A stretch of DNA of 64,000 bases, from positions 15,029-79,028 of the forward strand of contig CAWKAN010000010.1 in assembly GCA_963847615.1 (NCBI GenBank). The letters are read 5' to 3'. The notes under the pieces were generated by a model. It did no database searches, had not been told where the DNA came from, and was given only the letters and a program-made list of their open reading frames with translations. Made by a program: the position numbers and the translations under genes. Every line of letters starts with the position of its first letter. Position 1 is the stretch's first letter. Shown here in pieces: positions 1 to 8,317 of the stretch. Origin of the DNA: Palsa-883 sp963847615 (GTDB lineage: Bacteria; Pseudomonadota; Alphaproteobacteria; Acetobacterales; Acetobacteraceae).

Positions 1-1
1 G

Positions 2-523
2 GACGCCGACAGCATCGCGGCGCGCGTCCGCCCGAAGAAGGCGCCAAACGCCTTTCGCACCATCAGCGAAGTGGCGGATGACCTGCATATTCCGCAGCAT
101 GTGCTGCGCTTCTGGGAAACCAAATTTCCCCAGGTCAAGCCGCTGAAACGCGGCGGCGGCCGCCGCTACTATCGGCCGGACGACATCGCGCTGCTGCGGC
201 GGATCTCCGATCTGCTCTACATCCAGGGCTACACGATCAAGGGCGTGCAGCGGCTGTTGCGCGACGGCGGCGGGCAGTTGTCGGACGACATCCCGCCGCC
301 CTCGGCGGATGAGCAGGAGGCCGCGGCGGGGGAACGCGCCGATGTGCTGCCGCCGATCGAGCCGGAACTGCCGATCCCCGGGCTGTCGCCGCCCGCCACG
401 GCCTCGGCGCAGACGGCGCGGGTGACCGTGCGCCCGAAGGCGGACCCTGAGGTCGAGCGGCTGCGGACCCTGCTGGCCGAGACGCTGCGCGAACTCGAAG
501 CCCTGCGCGCGCTGCTTGGCTGA
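2..523 (+). CDS. MerR-family transcriptional regulator (5' end outside window)
   Basis: The reading frame is open from base 2, so the start lies upstream of the window and the first GTG at 71 is internal. A MerR-type winged-helix domain fills the first ~90 visible residues: a helix-turn-helix beginning FRTISEVADDL, then LRFWETKFPQVKP, then the wing RRYYRPDDIALLRRI and the YIQGYTIKGVQRLL helix. A Pro/Ala-rich linker follows, and a short C-terminal helix (PEVERLRTLLAETLRELEALRALL) is probably a dimerising coiled coil. Many alphaproteobacteria carry such a regulator just downstream of ihfA and upstream of a tRNA-Pro gene. Here the tRNA-Pro follows at 571; ihfA would be off-window. No effector-binding domain is present, so the inducer cannot be predicted. 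Confidence 0.9.
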   Translation, partial: DADSIAARVRPKKAPNAFRTISEVADDLHIPQHVLRFWETKFPQVKPLKRGGGRRYYRPDDIALLRRISDLLYIQGYTIKGVQRLLRDGGGQLSDDIPPPSADEQEAAAGERADVLPPIEPELPIPGLSPPATASAQTARVTVRPKADPEVERLRTLLAETLRELEALRALLG

Positions 524-570
524 GATTGCATGCCGCGGGTCGGTCCTGCTAGACCCGCGCTCCCCACGGT

Positions 571-647
571 CGGAGCGTAGCGCAGCCTGGTAGCGCATCA
601 GTCTGGGGGACTGGGGGTCGTGGGTTCAAATCCCGCCGCTCCGACCA
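571..647 (+). tRNA. tRNA-Pro (anticodon GGG)
   Basis: A 77-nt cloverleaf reads from CGGAGCG to the encoded CCA. The acceptor stem CGGAGCG pairs with CGCTCCG, discriminator A, then CCA at 645-647. The T arm is CGTGG-GTTCAAATC-CCG-like, and the D arm contains AGCGCAGCCTGGTAGCGC. The anticodon stem TCAGT/ACTGG closes a 7-nt loop CTGGGGG that places GGG at the anticodon, which reads CCC and CCU proline codons. It lies 47 bp after the MerR gene on the same strand and may be co-transcribed with it. Confidence 0.95.
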
Positions 648-660
648 ACAAATCAAAGCG

Positions 661-843
661 CTCATATGGCGTTGGCTGTTGGACGGCCCCGTAGGGCGGA
701 AAAGCGCAGCACCTTCCGCCACCGCCGGGCGAGCCGCTCGCATCTGCCGACGTCCCCAACAACATATCCCGCCACCGTCCGATGGCGGAAGGCGCTGCGC
801 TTTTCCGCCCTACGGGGCCGTCCAACAGTCAACGCCATATGAG
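661..843. mobile_element. MITE-like inverted-repeat element with flanking direct repeats
   Basis: Two 61-bp arms (661-721 and 783-843) are inverted copies differing at two positions, separated by a 61-bp unique core. The 9-bp sequence AATCAAAGC occurs immediately outside both ends (651-659 and 846-854), as expected of a target-site duplication. The arms carry the GTAGGGCGGAAAAGCGCAGC..CCTTCCGCC motif, which is itself partly palindromic and which I associate with intergenic repeats in many proteobacteria. No transposase is encoded; reading frames inside are by-products of the palindrome. It begins 13 bp after the tRNA CCA end. The duplication points to transposition in trans rather than a plain REP/BIME, though the parental IS is not recognisable. 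Confidence 0.75.
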
Positions 844-854
844 CCAATCAAAGC

Positions 855-1251
855 TTCTCGGCCCGAGTTTGAAATTTTTCTCGACAACGTCCCGCGTTTT
901 GTTCGCAATCCGAGCGGGGCGGTGGCAGGGGGCGGCCCGGGGAGGCAGGCAGGGCGGCGGTGCCGCGGCCGGGCAAGCCGGCGGCGGGTGACCGGTGCCG
1001 GATCGCCCGGTTCGGTTTCGATCCTGGCTTCGTGGCGACCGAATTGGCTGCCCGTCGGGGGCGTATCGGATGCAGGCGGTATTGCGGCTCCAGGCGATCT
1101 GGCGGGTCTGTTCGGTAGCCGAAAAGGCACCGGCGCGCCGCAACCGATCCGCGGCGGACACCGGGATTGCCGTGCCGGCGGCCTTGCCCTCCGGCTGCGG
1201 GATGGTGCCGCCGACCGCGCGGCGCAAGGGCCAGACACAAACAGAGGTCCG
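855..1251. other. Gene-free stretch
   Basis: About 400 bp between the inverted-repeat element and the small secreted-protein gene. No reading frame here looks protein-like on either strand; long frames on both strands reflect the high GC content. The only signal I can support is the AGAGG ribosome-binding site at 1242-1246 in front of the next gene. Confidence 0.5.
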
Positions 1252-1629
1252 ATGAACGAAATCCGGCCACCAGGCGTCCGTAGCCGCAGCGCAAGGATGG
1301 GATGCCATGGCAACAGGGGCCAGTTCGGCAGGTTCGGGGTTGTGGCGACCGTCATGCTGCTGCTGGGATTCGCCACCGCGCCGGCCGGGGCGCGCGACTG
1401 TTCGCGGGATGGGCCTGGGATCGGCGGGCCCGCCGTGGCGTGCGACCCCGAAGCCCCTGGCCAACTGGTCTGCCCCAATGGCTACTATCCCTCAAGCGAC
1501 CAGCAGAACCGCCCGGTCTGCCGTTCGAGGAACGGAGACCAGGACTACTACGGTCCCGGTCAGGCTTGTCCCATGGGAACCCAGCCCTGGCGGGATCCGT
1601 CGGGAAACCCGACATGCCGCAGGCTGTAG
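1252..1629 (+). CDS. Small secreted cysteine-rich protein, function unknown
   Basis: A 125-residue protein. The ATG at 1252 is chosen because AGAGG lies 6-10 bases upstream; the ATG at 1297 is an alternative that still keeps the whole export signal. Residues ~16-45 form a signal peptide: a basic stretch, the hydrophobic core VVATVMLLLGFATAP, then an Ala-Gly-Ala cleavage site. The mature ~80 residues are rich in Gly, Pro, Asp and Cys, with six cysteines in DC, ACD, VCPNGYYP, VCRS, ACPMGTQPW and TCRRL contexts, which suggests a disulphide-bonded periplasmic or extracellular protein. I recognise no family. The gene stands alone between a repeat element and a hydrolase gene. Confidence 0.6.
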   Translation: MNEIRPPGVRSRSARMGCHGNRGQFGRFGVVATVMLLLGFATAPAGARDCSRDGPGIGGPAVACDPEAPGQLVCPNGYYPSSDQQNRPVCRSRNGDQDYYGPGQACPMGTQPWRDPSGNPTCRRL

Positions 1630-1953
1630 GCTGACCTGCCTGTCGCGCGTGGCCGATTCCGACGCGATCATGCCGACGAACGGGTCCCGCTTCCGTCGGG
1701 CCGGCTGCGGCCCCGGGGGACGCGGGAGCGGGGACACGGGAGCGGGGGCGCCGGTTCAAGTCCGGCTCCAGATCCGGCGCCATGTCGATCCGTGCTCGCA
1801 CCGACAAAATGGCCGCCAGGCGCGCCACGAACCGCCCGTCCGCCGGCCGCGCCGCGCCGGATGTTGAACCGCACGGCGTCGTGGTGCGAGATGCGTCTCT
1901 CGGTCTGATCGCCGACGCCCGTCAGGCCCGCACGAAGCAAGGTTGCACCTGCC
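1630..1953. other. Gene-free stretch with a small hairpin
   Basis: A 324-bp interval with no convincing gene. It contains an inverted repeat GGCGCCGG/CCGGCGCC with a nested 5-bp stem and 7-nt loop at 1750-1766 that resembles a tRNA T arm, but no other tRNA parts can be assembled around it. It may serve as a weak transcription stop after the small secreted-protein gene; no T-run follows. Confidence 0.4.
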
Positions 1954-3804
1954 ATGATCATCGCGTTCGAGATCACCAGCCGCGCCCCCTTCGTCGGCGG
2001 CGCCGAATTCGCCGACACCGGCGCCTATGAGCGGATCGACGGCACGGCCATCGGCGAGGTCGATCCCACGCACCAGGGCAACGCCGGCATCGCGCTGCTG
2101 GACCAGGCCCCGCGCAACGCCCGCGGCCGGGTCGAGTACCGCAGCGACGTCACCATCCTGCGCCCCGCCGATCCCGCCAAAGCCAACGCAAGGCTGCTGT
2201 ACGAGGTGAACAACCGCGGCCGGATGATGCTGTTTCCCAACCTCTGCGCCGGCGCCGCGGGGAACCAACCGAAGACCGCGGCGGACCTGGGCAACGCGCT
2301 GCCACTGCGGCGTGGCTTCGCGCTGGCGTGGTCCGGCTGGGACCCCGGCGCGCCGCGCGCCAATGGCGGGCTGGGGCTCGACGCGCCGATCGCGACTGAC
2401 GACGGCACGCCGATCATCGAGTACATCCGCGAGGAATTCGTCTCCGGCACACGGCTTGGTGTGCTGGCCACATTGCCTTTGTCATACGAGGCGCGAACCC
2501 TTGATGCCGGCGCCTGCCGGCTGACCGTGCGGCCGACCCAGACCGCCCCCCGCCAACAGGTGGCGTTCGAGTTCCTCGACGCGCGCACGGTGCGCCTGCT
2601 GCCCGAGGGCACGACGCCGCAGATCGGCGCGATCTACGAACTCAGCTACCTTGCCACGCAGCCCCGCGTTCTCGGCCTCGGCTTCGCCGCGACGCGTGAC
2701 CTGGTCAGCTACCTGCGCCACGACGGCGGGGCGCTGCTCGGCCGGCGCATCACCCACACGCTGGCCTTCGGCATCTCCCAGGCCGGCCGCTACCTGCGCG
2801 ACCACATCGCGTTGGGTTTCAACCGGGACGAGGACGGCGCGCGCGTGTTCGACGGCGTGTTCACCCACGTCGCCGGCATCGGCCGGCTGTTCTTCAACAC
2901 GCCGTTCGCCCAGCCGGCCCGCACCCGCACCTGGCACGAGGACCACGACTTCCCGGAAGTCGCCTTCCCCTTCTCCACCGCGACCTTCACCGATCCGATC
3001 GGCGGCGGCACCGCCGCGCTGCTGCGCCACGACGGCAGTGATCCGTTGCTGATCGAGACCAACACCGCCACCGAATACTGGCAGAAGGGCGCCTCGCTGC
3101 TGCACACCGATCCCGACGGCACCCGCGATGCCACGCTGCCCGACACCGTCCGCGGCTATTTTCTCACCGGCACGAACCACACCGGCCGCGCCGGCGTGCC
3201 GCGCGACGCTGGCCCCTGCACCCTGCCGCGCAACTGGCACGACCCGATGGCCGCGGTCCGCGCCCTGCTGGTCGCATTGGACGACTGGGTCACCACCGGC
3301 CGCGCACCCCCCGCCAGCCGCCTGCCCCGCATCGACGACGGCACCCTGGTGCCTGCCGAGGCCGTAACATTCCCGACCGCCTCCGGATTCACCGCGCCAC
3401 GCGCCGCCAACGACGTAACCCCACGGCCCGACTGGATCGAACCCGGCACGCCGACACGTGCCTGGCGTGCGCTGGTCCCGCAGGTCGGTCCCGACGGCAA
3501 CGAACTCGCCGGCCTGAAATTGCCGGACATCGCCGTGCCCCGCGGCACCCATACCGGCTGGAACCTCTACAAGGCGCCCTATCCGGCCGGCGAACTGGCT
3601 GACCGCGACGGCAGCTTCCTCGCCTTCGCGGCAACCCGCGCCGCCGACGACCATCGCCCGTCACTCGCCGAACGCTATCCCACAGCATCCGCCTACGTAA
3701 CGGAAATCGAAACAGTCGTCGCCCGCCTGCGCAACGACCGCCTGCTGCTCCCGGAAGACGCCGCCGGCTATGTCGATCGCGCCAAGTCCCGAGCGGCGGA
3801 CTGA
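1954..3804 (+). CDS. Alpha/beta hydrolase domain protein (Abhydrolase_10 type)
   Basis: A 616-residue protein whose whole length matches the large Abhydrolase_10-type family of putative esterases. The N-terminus is a beta-rich region (MIIAFEITSRAPF...GAYERIDG). The nucleophile elbow is G-I-S-Q-A-G-R with the likely catalytic serine at residue 275. Downstream are the family-typical blocks around HVAGIGR and the HDPMAAVRALL region. No signal peptide is evident, unlike many homologues, which suggests a cytoplasmic location. The natural substrate is unknown for the family. The gene is followed by a 56-bp-arm palindrome and a convergent amidohydrolase gene, so it is probably monocistronic. Confidence 0.85.
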   Translation: MIIAFEITSRAPFVGGAEFADTGAYERIDGTAIGEVDPTHQGNAGIALLDQAPRNARGRVEYRSDVTILRPADPAKANARLLYEVNNRGRMMLFPNLCAGAAGNQPKTAADLGNALPLRRGFALAWSGWDPGAPRANGGLGLDAPIATDDGTPIIEYIREEFVSGTRLGVLATLPLSYEARTLDAGACRLTVRPTQTAPRQQVAFEFLDARTVRLLPEGTTPQIGAIYELSYLATQPRVLGLGFAATRDLVSYLRHDGGALLGRRITHTLAFGISQAGRYLRDHIALGFNRDEDGARVFDGVFTHVAGIGRLFFNTPFAQPARTRTWHEDHDFPEVAFPFSTATFTDPIGGGTAALLRHDGSDPLLIETNTATEYWQKGASLLHTDPDGTRDATLPDTVRGYFLTGTNHTGRAGVPRDAGPCTLPRNWHDPMAAVRALLVALDDWVTTGRAPPASRLPRIDDGTLVPAEAVTFPTASGFTAPRAANDVTPRPDWIEPGTPTRAWRALVPQVGPDGNELAGLKLPDIAVPRGTHTGWNLYKAPYPAGELADRDGSFLAFAATRAADDHRPSLAERYPTASAYVTEIETVVARLRNDRLLLPEDAAGYVDRAKSRAAD

Positions 3805-3814
3805 AAGCAAAGGA

Positions 3815-4097
3815 AGCCGGGGCTTCGCCCCGGACCCCACCAAGGGGCGCTGTCCCTTGGATCCCCGCCAAGGGCTCGCCCTTGGAATCCTTCACCGGGA
3901 GTGGGTGATGGGGAGGGGGCGTGTGGGCGAGGCGACGGTGCGCTCCGGCGAGCCGGAGCGCACCGTCGCCTCGCCCACACGCCCCCTCCCCATCACCCAC
4001 TCCCGGTCATGGAGTCCAGAGGCCGCTGCCTCTGGTGGGGGTCCAGGGGGCAAAGCCCCCTGGCGGGGTTCGGGGCGGAGCCCCGACCTTCCTTTGC
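3815..4097. repeat. Mosaic palindromic repeat (family A) with perfect 56-bp hairpin
   Basis: Left part (3819-3892) has modules of the GGGGCTTCGCCCC and CAAGGGCTCGCCCTTG type. The centre is a perfect inverted repeat, arms 3894-3949 and 3952-4007 around a 2-base centre. The right part (4008-4097) carries the TGGAGTCCAGAGGCC, CAGGGGGCAAAGCCCCCTG and TCGGGGCGGAGCCCCGA modules in inverse orientation. Equivalent modules recur near 17.7, 18.0, 21.8, 23.6, 36.4 and 44.4 kb. It fills the space between the convergent ends of the hydrolase and amidohydrolase genes, so a bidirectional transcription barrier is plausible. Frames read through it are artefacts. Confidence 0.85.
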
Positions 4098-4099
4098 CC

Positions 4100-5530
4100 T
4101 CAGTCGGCCGCTTCGGACATGCCGATCGGCGGCTGCACGTCGTCGGGGATGGGGCACACGTAAGGGGTTCGGGCCAATCTGGCCTGATGGTCCGCCTTGG
4201 CGCGGGCCAGCAGCGTTTCGTCGCGAATCGCGTCGAGTGCGGTGCCGGCCATCACTTTGGCGACGTGCACCATTCCCTTGTGCGCCGCCGGTGTCATGCC
4301 CTGCGCGGTCAACTGCCAGGAGTGGCCTGGCGTGCCGATCGCATAGGTGGCGCCGCGCGCCTGCACGGTCGGCACCGCCCAGCTCACGTCGCCCACGTCG
4401 GTCGAGCCCATCATCGGCGCGCCCTTGGCATCGAGCGGCACGATCGCGTCGCACAGCGTGGTGCTCGGCTGCACCGGCAGACCGACGCGGCGCCAGGAGG
4501 CTTCGATATCCTCCTCGCTCAGGGAGCCCTGGATTTTGGCGGCGAAGGCGCGATCCGCATCGTCGAACGGCGGCGGGCCGAGACGTTCCATGTTGGCATA
4601 CATCGCCTTCTCCAGTGGCGTGTTGCCCAGCAGGTTGGACACCGCGCTGACCACCTTGGCCGCGACCGAGGTCTCGGTCATCAGCGCGGCCCCGTCGGCG
4701 ATCTTGCGCACCCGCCCGATCAGCCGGTTCAGCTCCGGCAGGTCGCGGGCGCGGATCAGGTAGCGCACTTTGGCGCGCGCCTGCACCACGTTCGGCGCGA
4801 TGCCCCCGGCATCCAGCAGCGCGTAGTGCACGCGCGCATCGGACGGCATGTGCTCGCGCATGTAGTTGACGCCGACATTCATCAGCTCGACCGCGTCGAG
4901 CGCGCTGCGGCCCAGGTGCGGCGCCGCGGCGGCGTGGCTGGAGCGGCCGGTGAAGCTGAAATCGATGCGGGTGTTGGCCAGCGACTGCGCGTCATCGACG
5001 CGGCAGAACGCCGCCGGGTGCCAGGTGATGGCGATGTCCACGTCGTCGAACGCGCCGTCGCGCACCATGAAGCCCTTGGCCGCCCCGCCCTCCTCGGCCG
5101 GGCAGCCGTAGTAGCGCACGCGGCCCTTGATGCCGTGCGCCGCCAGATAGTCCTTCACCGCGGTGGCGGCGAGCAGCGACGCCGAGCCCAGCAGATTGTG
5201 GCCGCAGCCATGGCCGTGGCCGGCGCCGGGCAACGGGCGATGCTCGGCCACGCCGGCCTCGTTGCTCAGCCCCGGCAGCGCGTCGTATTCGCCCAGGATG
5301 GCGATGACCGGCCCGCCGTCGCCGGCCTCGCCCAGCACGGCGGTGGGAATGCCGGCGACATGGCGGGTGACGCGGAAGCCCTGCTGCTCCAGCATCGCGG
5401 CATGTTCGGCGCAGGAGCGTTGCTCGGTATAGGCGATCTCGGGCATGGCCCAGACGCGGTCGGACAGCGCCTCGAAGTCCGTCCTCTTGGCGTCAACCAG
5501 GCGCCAGATTTCCTCGGTGTTCTGCATCAT
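4100..5530 (-). CDS. M20-family amidohydrolase (AbgB-like)
   Basis: A 476-residue zinc-dependent amidohydrolase/peptidase of the M20 family, closest in architecture to aminobenzoyl-glutamate utilisation protein B. The metal-binding segments are visible: GEYDALPGLSNEAG near residue 80, GHGHGCGHNLLG near residue 110, the acidic pair in PAEEGGAAKG, and a C-terminal GTPGHSW histidine. The dimerisation (lid) domain lies between, around SFTGRSSHAAAAPHLGRSALDA. It probably hydrolyses an N-acyl or aminobenzoyl-glutamyl amide; the true substrate cannot be read from the sequence. No signal peptide. The neighbouring Rieske oxygenase on the same strand ends 258 bp upstream, with a tandem repeat between them, so co-transcription is possible but unproven. 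Confidence 0.85.
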   Translation of the reverse strand: MMQNTEEIWRLVDAKRTDFEALSDRVWAMPEIAYTEQRSCAEHAAMLEQQGFRVTRHVAGIPTAVLGEAGDGGPVIAILGEYDALPGLSNEAGVAEHRPLPGAGHGHGCGHNLLGSASLLAATAVKDYLAAHGIKGRVRYYGCPAEEGGAAKGFMVRDGAFDDVDIAITWHPAAFCRVDDAQSLANTRIDFSFTGRSSHAAAAPHLGRSALDAVELMNVGVNYMREHMPSDARVHYALLDAGGIAPNVVQARAKVRYLIRARDLPELNRLIGRVRKIADGAALMTETSVAAKVVSAVSNLLGNTPLEKAMYANMERLGPPPFDDADRAFAAKIQGSLSEEDIEASWRRVGLPVQPSTTLCDAIVPLDAKGAPMMGSTDVGDVSWAVPTVQARGATYAIGTPGHSWQLTAQGMTPAAHKGMVHVAKVMAGTALDAIRDETLLARAKADHQARLARTPYVCPIPDDVQPPIGMSEAAD

Positions 5531-5622
5531 CGCTGTCCCTTGTTGCGCCGGCTTCAGAGCGAGCAGACGTGGCGTCTCACCCGCGGCCGGACAATAGGTC
5601 AGCCTGGCGCTGCTCGCCCAGA

Positions 5623-5678
5623 GGCTGTTTTGCCTTCGGCTGTTTTGCCTTCGGCTGTTTTGCCCTCGGCTGTTTTTC
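5623..5678. repeat. 15-bp tandem repeat, about 3.7 copies
   Basis: The unit GGCTGTTTTGCCTTC is repeated at 5623, 5638 and 5653 (last copy with one change), followed by a partial copy ending in a T-run. It lies between the Rieske oxygenase stop and the amidohydrolase start. On the minus strand a short frame through it would encode an AKQPK repeat, but that frame has no other support. Slippage-prone and probably length-variable between strains. Confidence 0.8.
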
Positions 5679-5788
5679 TAGCGGGCCTCTTGCCAAAGCC
5701 TCCCTTGCAGGTGGATCGGGAGGCCCAAGCATCGGCGGTTGGTTTAGCAACCCGCGCGACCCCTCATCGCCATCGGGCGCCCCCGGTA

Positions 5789-7066
5789 TCATACCGTCTG
5801 CAGCGCCACCGCCTCTATCTCCGGCGTCAGTTCGCGCCGCCAGTCGGCCTCGCGCGGTAGTACCGCCTCGCGCGCGCGCATCGTGTAGTAGCTGGCGCCT
5901 GTGCCGGCGGGCGCGCCGCCCTCGGCGACGGTGCGCACCGCGTCGCGCAGCAGCTTGCGCGCCTGGATGATCGCCTTGTCGGCCGGGCCGAGATGCTCCT
6001 TCGAGCGATCGACGATCCGCCCCATGCTCTCCTGCAGCGCGCGGTCCTGCGCGTTGATCCCGTCGATGCCGGAGAACGTTTCGCGCCGCTGCACGTCCCG
6101 GTCGAGGCCGTAATCGTTCGACCGGTTGGCCTTCGACCGGAACGTTGTCTGATCGACATGGACAGGCCCGTTGCCGAGGCTGCGTTCCAGCCGGTCCTCG
6201 TCGTCCATCGGCTCGTCGGTGGTGCTGAAGGTCCAGTTGTAGACCATGGTGGTCTCGTCATCCATCGGCACCCAGATGTGCCCGGCGTCCATCGGGAAGC
6301 CGCGTTCGGACAAATGCGGCCGGACCTGGTGGAACGGCATGACGAAGTGATAGGTGCGGACATGCAGCTTGGCGTCCGCCAGCGCGCGCAGGCCGGCGTA
6401 CTGGTAGCCATAGTCGGTGATGTCCACCACCAGCGTCGGCGCCTTGCCGCTGACGAACGGGGTGGACGGCTTGAACCCGCCGCGCGTTGAGCTGTCGGTC
6501 AGCAGCCGGTGCAGGATCGGTGCGTGCGAGGTATCCAGGCCGCCTTCCAGTGCCTGCAGCCAGTTGCACTCCTCGATCACCTTGGTGACGTGGCGATGGG
6601 TTTCCGCCACCTGGGTCCAGGCGAATTTCGGCAGCGGCGGGATGCGCTCCGGCGGGCCGAGATAGGCCCAGACGATGCCGCCCAGCTCGCAGGTCGGATA
6701 GGCGGTGGCGCGGATCTTGTGCTTGAAGTCGAACTCCTCGGGTTCGTTCATCATGTCGGTGCAACTGCCGTCCACGTCGAACTTCCAGCCGTGGTAGATG
6801 CAGCGCAGGCCGCATTCTTCGTTGCGGCCGAAATACAGCGACACGCGCCGGTGCGGACAGAGCTCGTCCAACAGCCCGATGCGCCCCGCGGTGTCGCGGA
6901 ACGCCACCAGGTCCTCGCCCAGCAGGCGCACGCGCACCGGGGCGCCGTCGGGTTCGCCGATCTCGCGCGACAGCAGCGCGGGGACCCAGTACATGCGCAA
7001 CGTGTTGCCCATCGGGGTCCCCGGCCCGACGCGGGTGACGATTTCGTTCTCCTCACGTGACAGCAT
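5789..7066 (-). CDS. Rieske non-haem iron oxygenase, large subunit (phthalate dioxygenase-like)
   Basis: A 425-residue aromatic-ring-hydroxylating-type oxygenase. The start at 7066 is chosen because GGAGGA precedes it by about ten bases; the open frame extends upstream without homology. The Rieske [2Fe-2S] motif is C70-P-H72 and C89-x2-H92 (CPHRR ... CIYHGW). The C-terminal catalytic domain follows, with ALEGGLDTSHAPILH probably supplying the His ligands of the mononuclear iron. The length and the LRMYWVPALLSREIGEPDG N-terminus match the phthalate 4,5-dioxygenase/vanillate O-demethylase branch. A reductase partner is not encoded nearby. The substrate is unknown, probably an aromatic acid or ether. 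Confidence 0.88.
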   Translation of the reverse strand: MLSREENEIVTRVGPGTPMGNTLRMYWVPALLSREIGEPDGAPVRVRLLGEDLVAFRDTAGRIGLLDELCPHRRVSLYFGRNEECGLRCIYHGWKFDVDGSCTDMMNEPEEFDFKHKIRATAYPTCELGGIVWAYLGPPERIPPLPKFAWTQVAETHRHVTKVIEECNWLQALEGGLDTSHAPILHRLLTDSSTRGGFKPSTPFVSGKAPTLVVDITDYGYQYAGLRALADAKLHVRTYHFVMPFHQVRPHLSERGFPMDAGHIWVPMDDETTMVYNWTFSTTDEPMDDEDRLERSLGNGPVHVDQTTFRSKANRSNDYGLDRDVQRRETFSGIDGINAQDRALQESMGRIVDRSKEHLGPADKAIIQARKLLRDAVRTVAEGGAPAGTGASYYTMRAREAVLPREADWRRELTPEIEAVALQTV

Positions 7067-7591
7067 GGCCGATAGTCCTCCTGCCTGAACCCTTGCTGGG
7101 TGTGTTTTGTGTCGGGCTTTGCCCGCTTGGACGGGCGAGCTTAGCGCGGCCGTGGCGCGGGCGGAAGAAAGACGCGAGGCCCGGGCGAGGCGGGGTGGTG
7201 ACGGCGCGGTCGGCTGAGGCAGGCCCGGGCGTCGCGGCACCCAGGCGCGACCGCCGTCCTCGCCGCCTGGCCGCTGGCAGGCGGTTGCACGGAAGCCGGT
7301 CCCGGCGAAGGCCGCGGTTGCTGCGCGACCATGACCCGGCTCCTGTCCTTCACCTCTCGCGCAGGCGGGCTTGGGCGGCGAAGCGCGGACCAAGGTCGCG
7401 GCGCGCACCGACACGAATGAGGGAAGCGCCGTCCGCGCCGATCCATTCTCACGCTGCATGGAGTTGTTGCGCGGTCTTTCACCCGCACTCCTGTCGCCCC
7501 AGCCGAACGGCTGGCGCTCTGGCGTTGCCAATCCGCCACCCTCGCCACCGCCGCAACCTCACCTGCAACGCAACAACGACCATCCCACGCC
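7067..7591. other. Gene-free stretch with degenerate family-B repeat
   Basis: This 525-bp interval holds no credible gene. Around 7345-7440 there is a decayed copy of the family-B repeat (CACCTCTCGCGCAGGCGGG...GCGAAGCGCGGACCAAGGTCG), matched better near 26.8 kb. The rest is G+C-rich sequence with open frames on both strands that have no recognisable motifs. Confidence 0.5.
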
Positions 7592-8317
7592 CTAGCGAAT
7601 ATCCCGATACGCCTGCGTCACCGGCCGCTTCAGCACCACCTCGGACAGAAAATTCGTCACGTATTTTCCCGCCATTACGGCCATCCCCTCCTCCTGCAAC
7701 CGCCGCGAGGAGGTGCGCATCGGCAGCCGCAGCGAAAACTTCACCTTCCCCGCCGCATGCAGCCGGCGCGCGATGTTGGTGTCCTCGCCATAGAACGCGA
7801 TCGCCGTGTCGAACCCGCCGATCTGCTCCAGCGCACTGCGCCGCGCGGCGAAATTCCCGCCCACAACCATGTACCGCGTCAGCCAGTACGCCGGGCTCGC
7901 CAGCAGCACCCAGTACAACCGCACCATCGCCCGCTGCCACCGCGCGGCATCGTAATAGATATACGGCCCGCTGACGCACACCACGCCCGGATAGCGCTCG
8001 AAGGTGCGCAGCACGCGCGCGATCCAGCCCGGCGGCATCCGCGTATCGGCATCGACATAGCCGATCAGCTCGCCGCGCGCTGCCTCCAGCCCGGCCTGGC
8101 GCGCCCGCGTCAGCCCCTTGATCGGCTCCTGCACCAGCCGCACGCCGGGGATGCTGCGTGCCACCTCCGCGGTGGCGTCGACGCTGGCGTTGTCCACCAC
8201 CAGCACCTCGACCTGGTCGGGCTCGGCGCAGCGGCGCACCTCGGCCAGGATCTGCTCCAGGCAGCCGCGTAGGTAGTCCTGCTCGTTGTAGGCCGGCACG
8301 ACGATGCTCAGGCGCAT
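7592..8317 (-). CDS. Glycosyltransferase family 2
   Basis: A 241-residue GT-A-fold glycosyltransferase. It begins with the typical MRLSIVVPAYNEQDYL strand/loop, has the nucleotide-sugar metal-binding DAD motif at residues 89-91 (GYVDADT), and GGFDTAIAFYGEDTNIARRL as the acceptor/catalytic region. The C-terminus is amphipathic without clear membrane helices. The ATG at 8317 overlaps the stop of the upstream GT4 gene by 10 bp, which implies translational coupling. It is the last gene of a four-gene envelope operon and probably transfers a sugar to a lipid or polysaccharide acceptor made by the same set. Confidence 0.88.
   Translation of the reverse strand: MRLSIVVPAYNEQDYLRGCLEQILAEVRRCAEPDQVEVLVVDNASVDATAEVARSIPGVRLVQEPIKGLTRARQAGLEAARGELIGYVDADTRMPPGWIARVLRTFERYPGVVCVSGPYIYYDAARWQRAMVRLYWVLLASPAYWLTRYMVVGGNFAARRSALEQIGGFDTAIAFYGEDTNIARRLHAAGKVKFSLRLPMRTSSRRLQEEGMAVMAGKYVTNFLSEVVLKRPVTQAYRDIR

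Noticed and set aside
598..847. Minus-strand reading frames across the inverted-repeat element
   Set aside because: They are mirror images of each other produced by the palindrome, with no start signals or homology.
1750..1766. tRNA T-arm look-alike (GCCGG-TTCAAGT-CCGGC)
   Set aside because: No D arm, anticodon arm or matching acceptor stem can be assembled on either side; treated as a small hairpin.
3770..5860. Very long plus-strand frame antisense to the amidohydrolase gene
   Set aside because: Composition is typical of the shadow frame of a GC-rich gene (His/Arg/Ala/Gln-rich), and the true gene with all M20 motifs is on the other strand.
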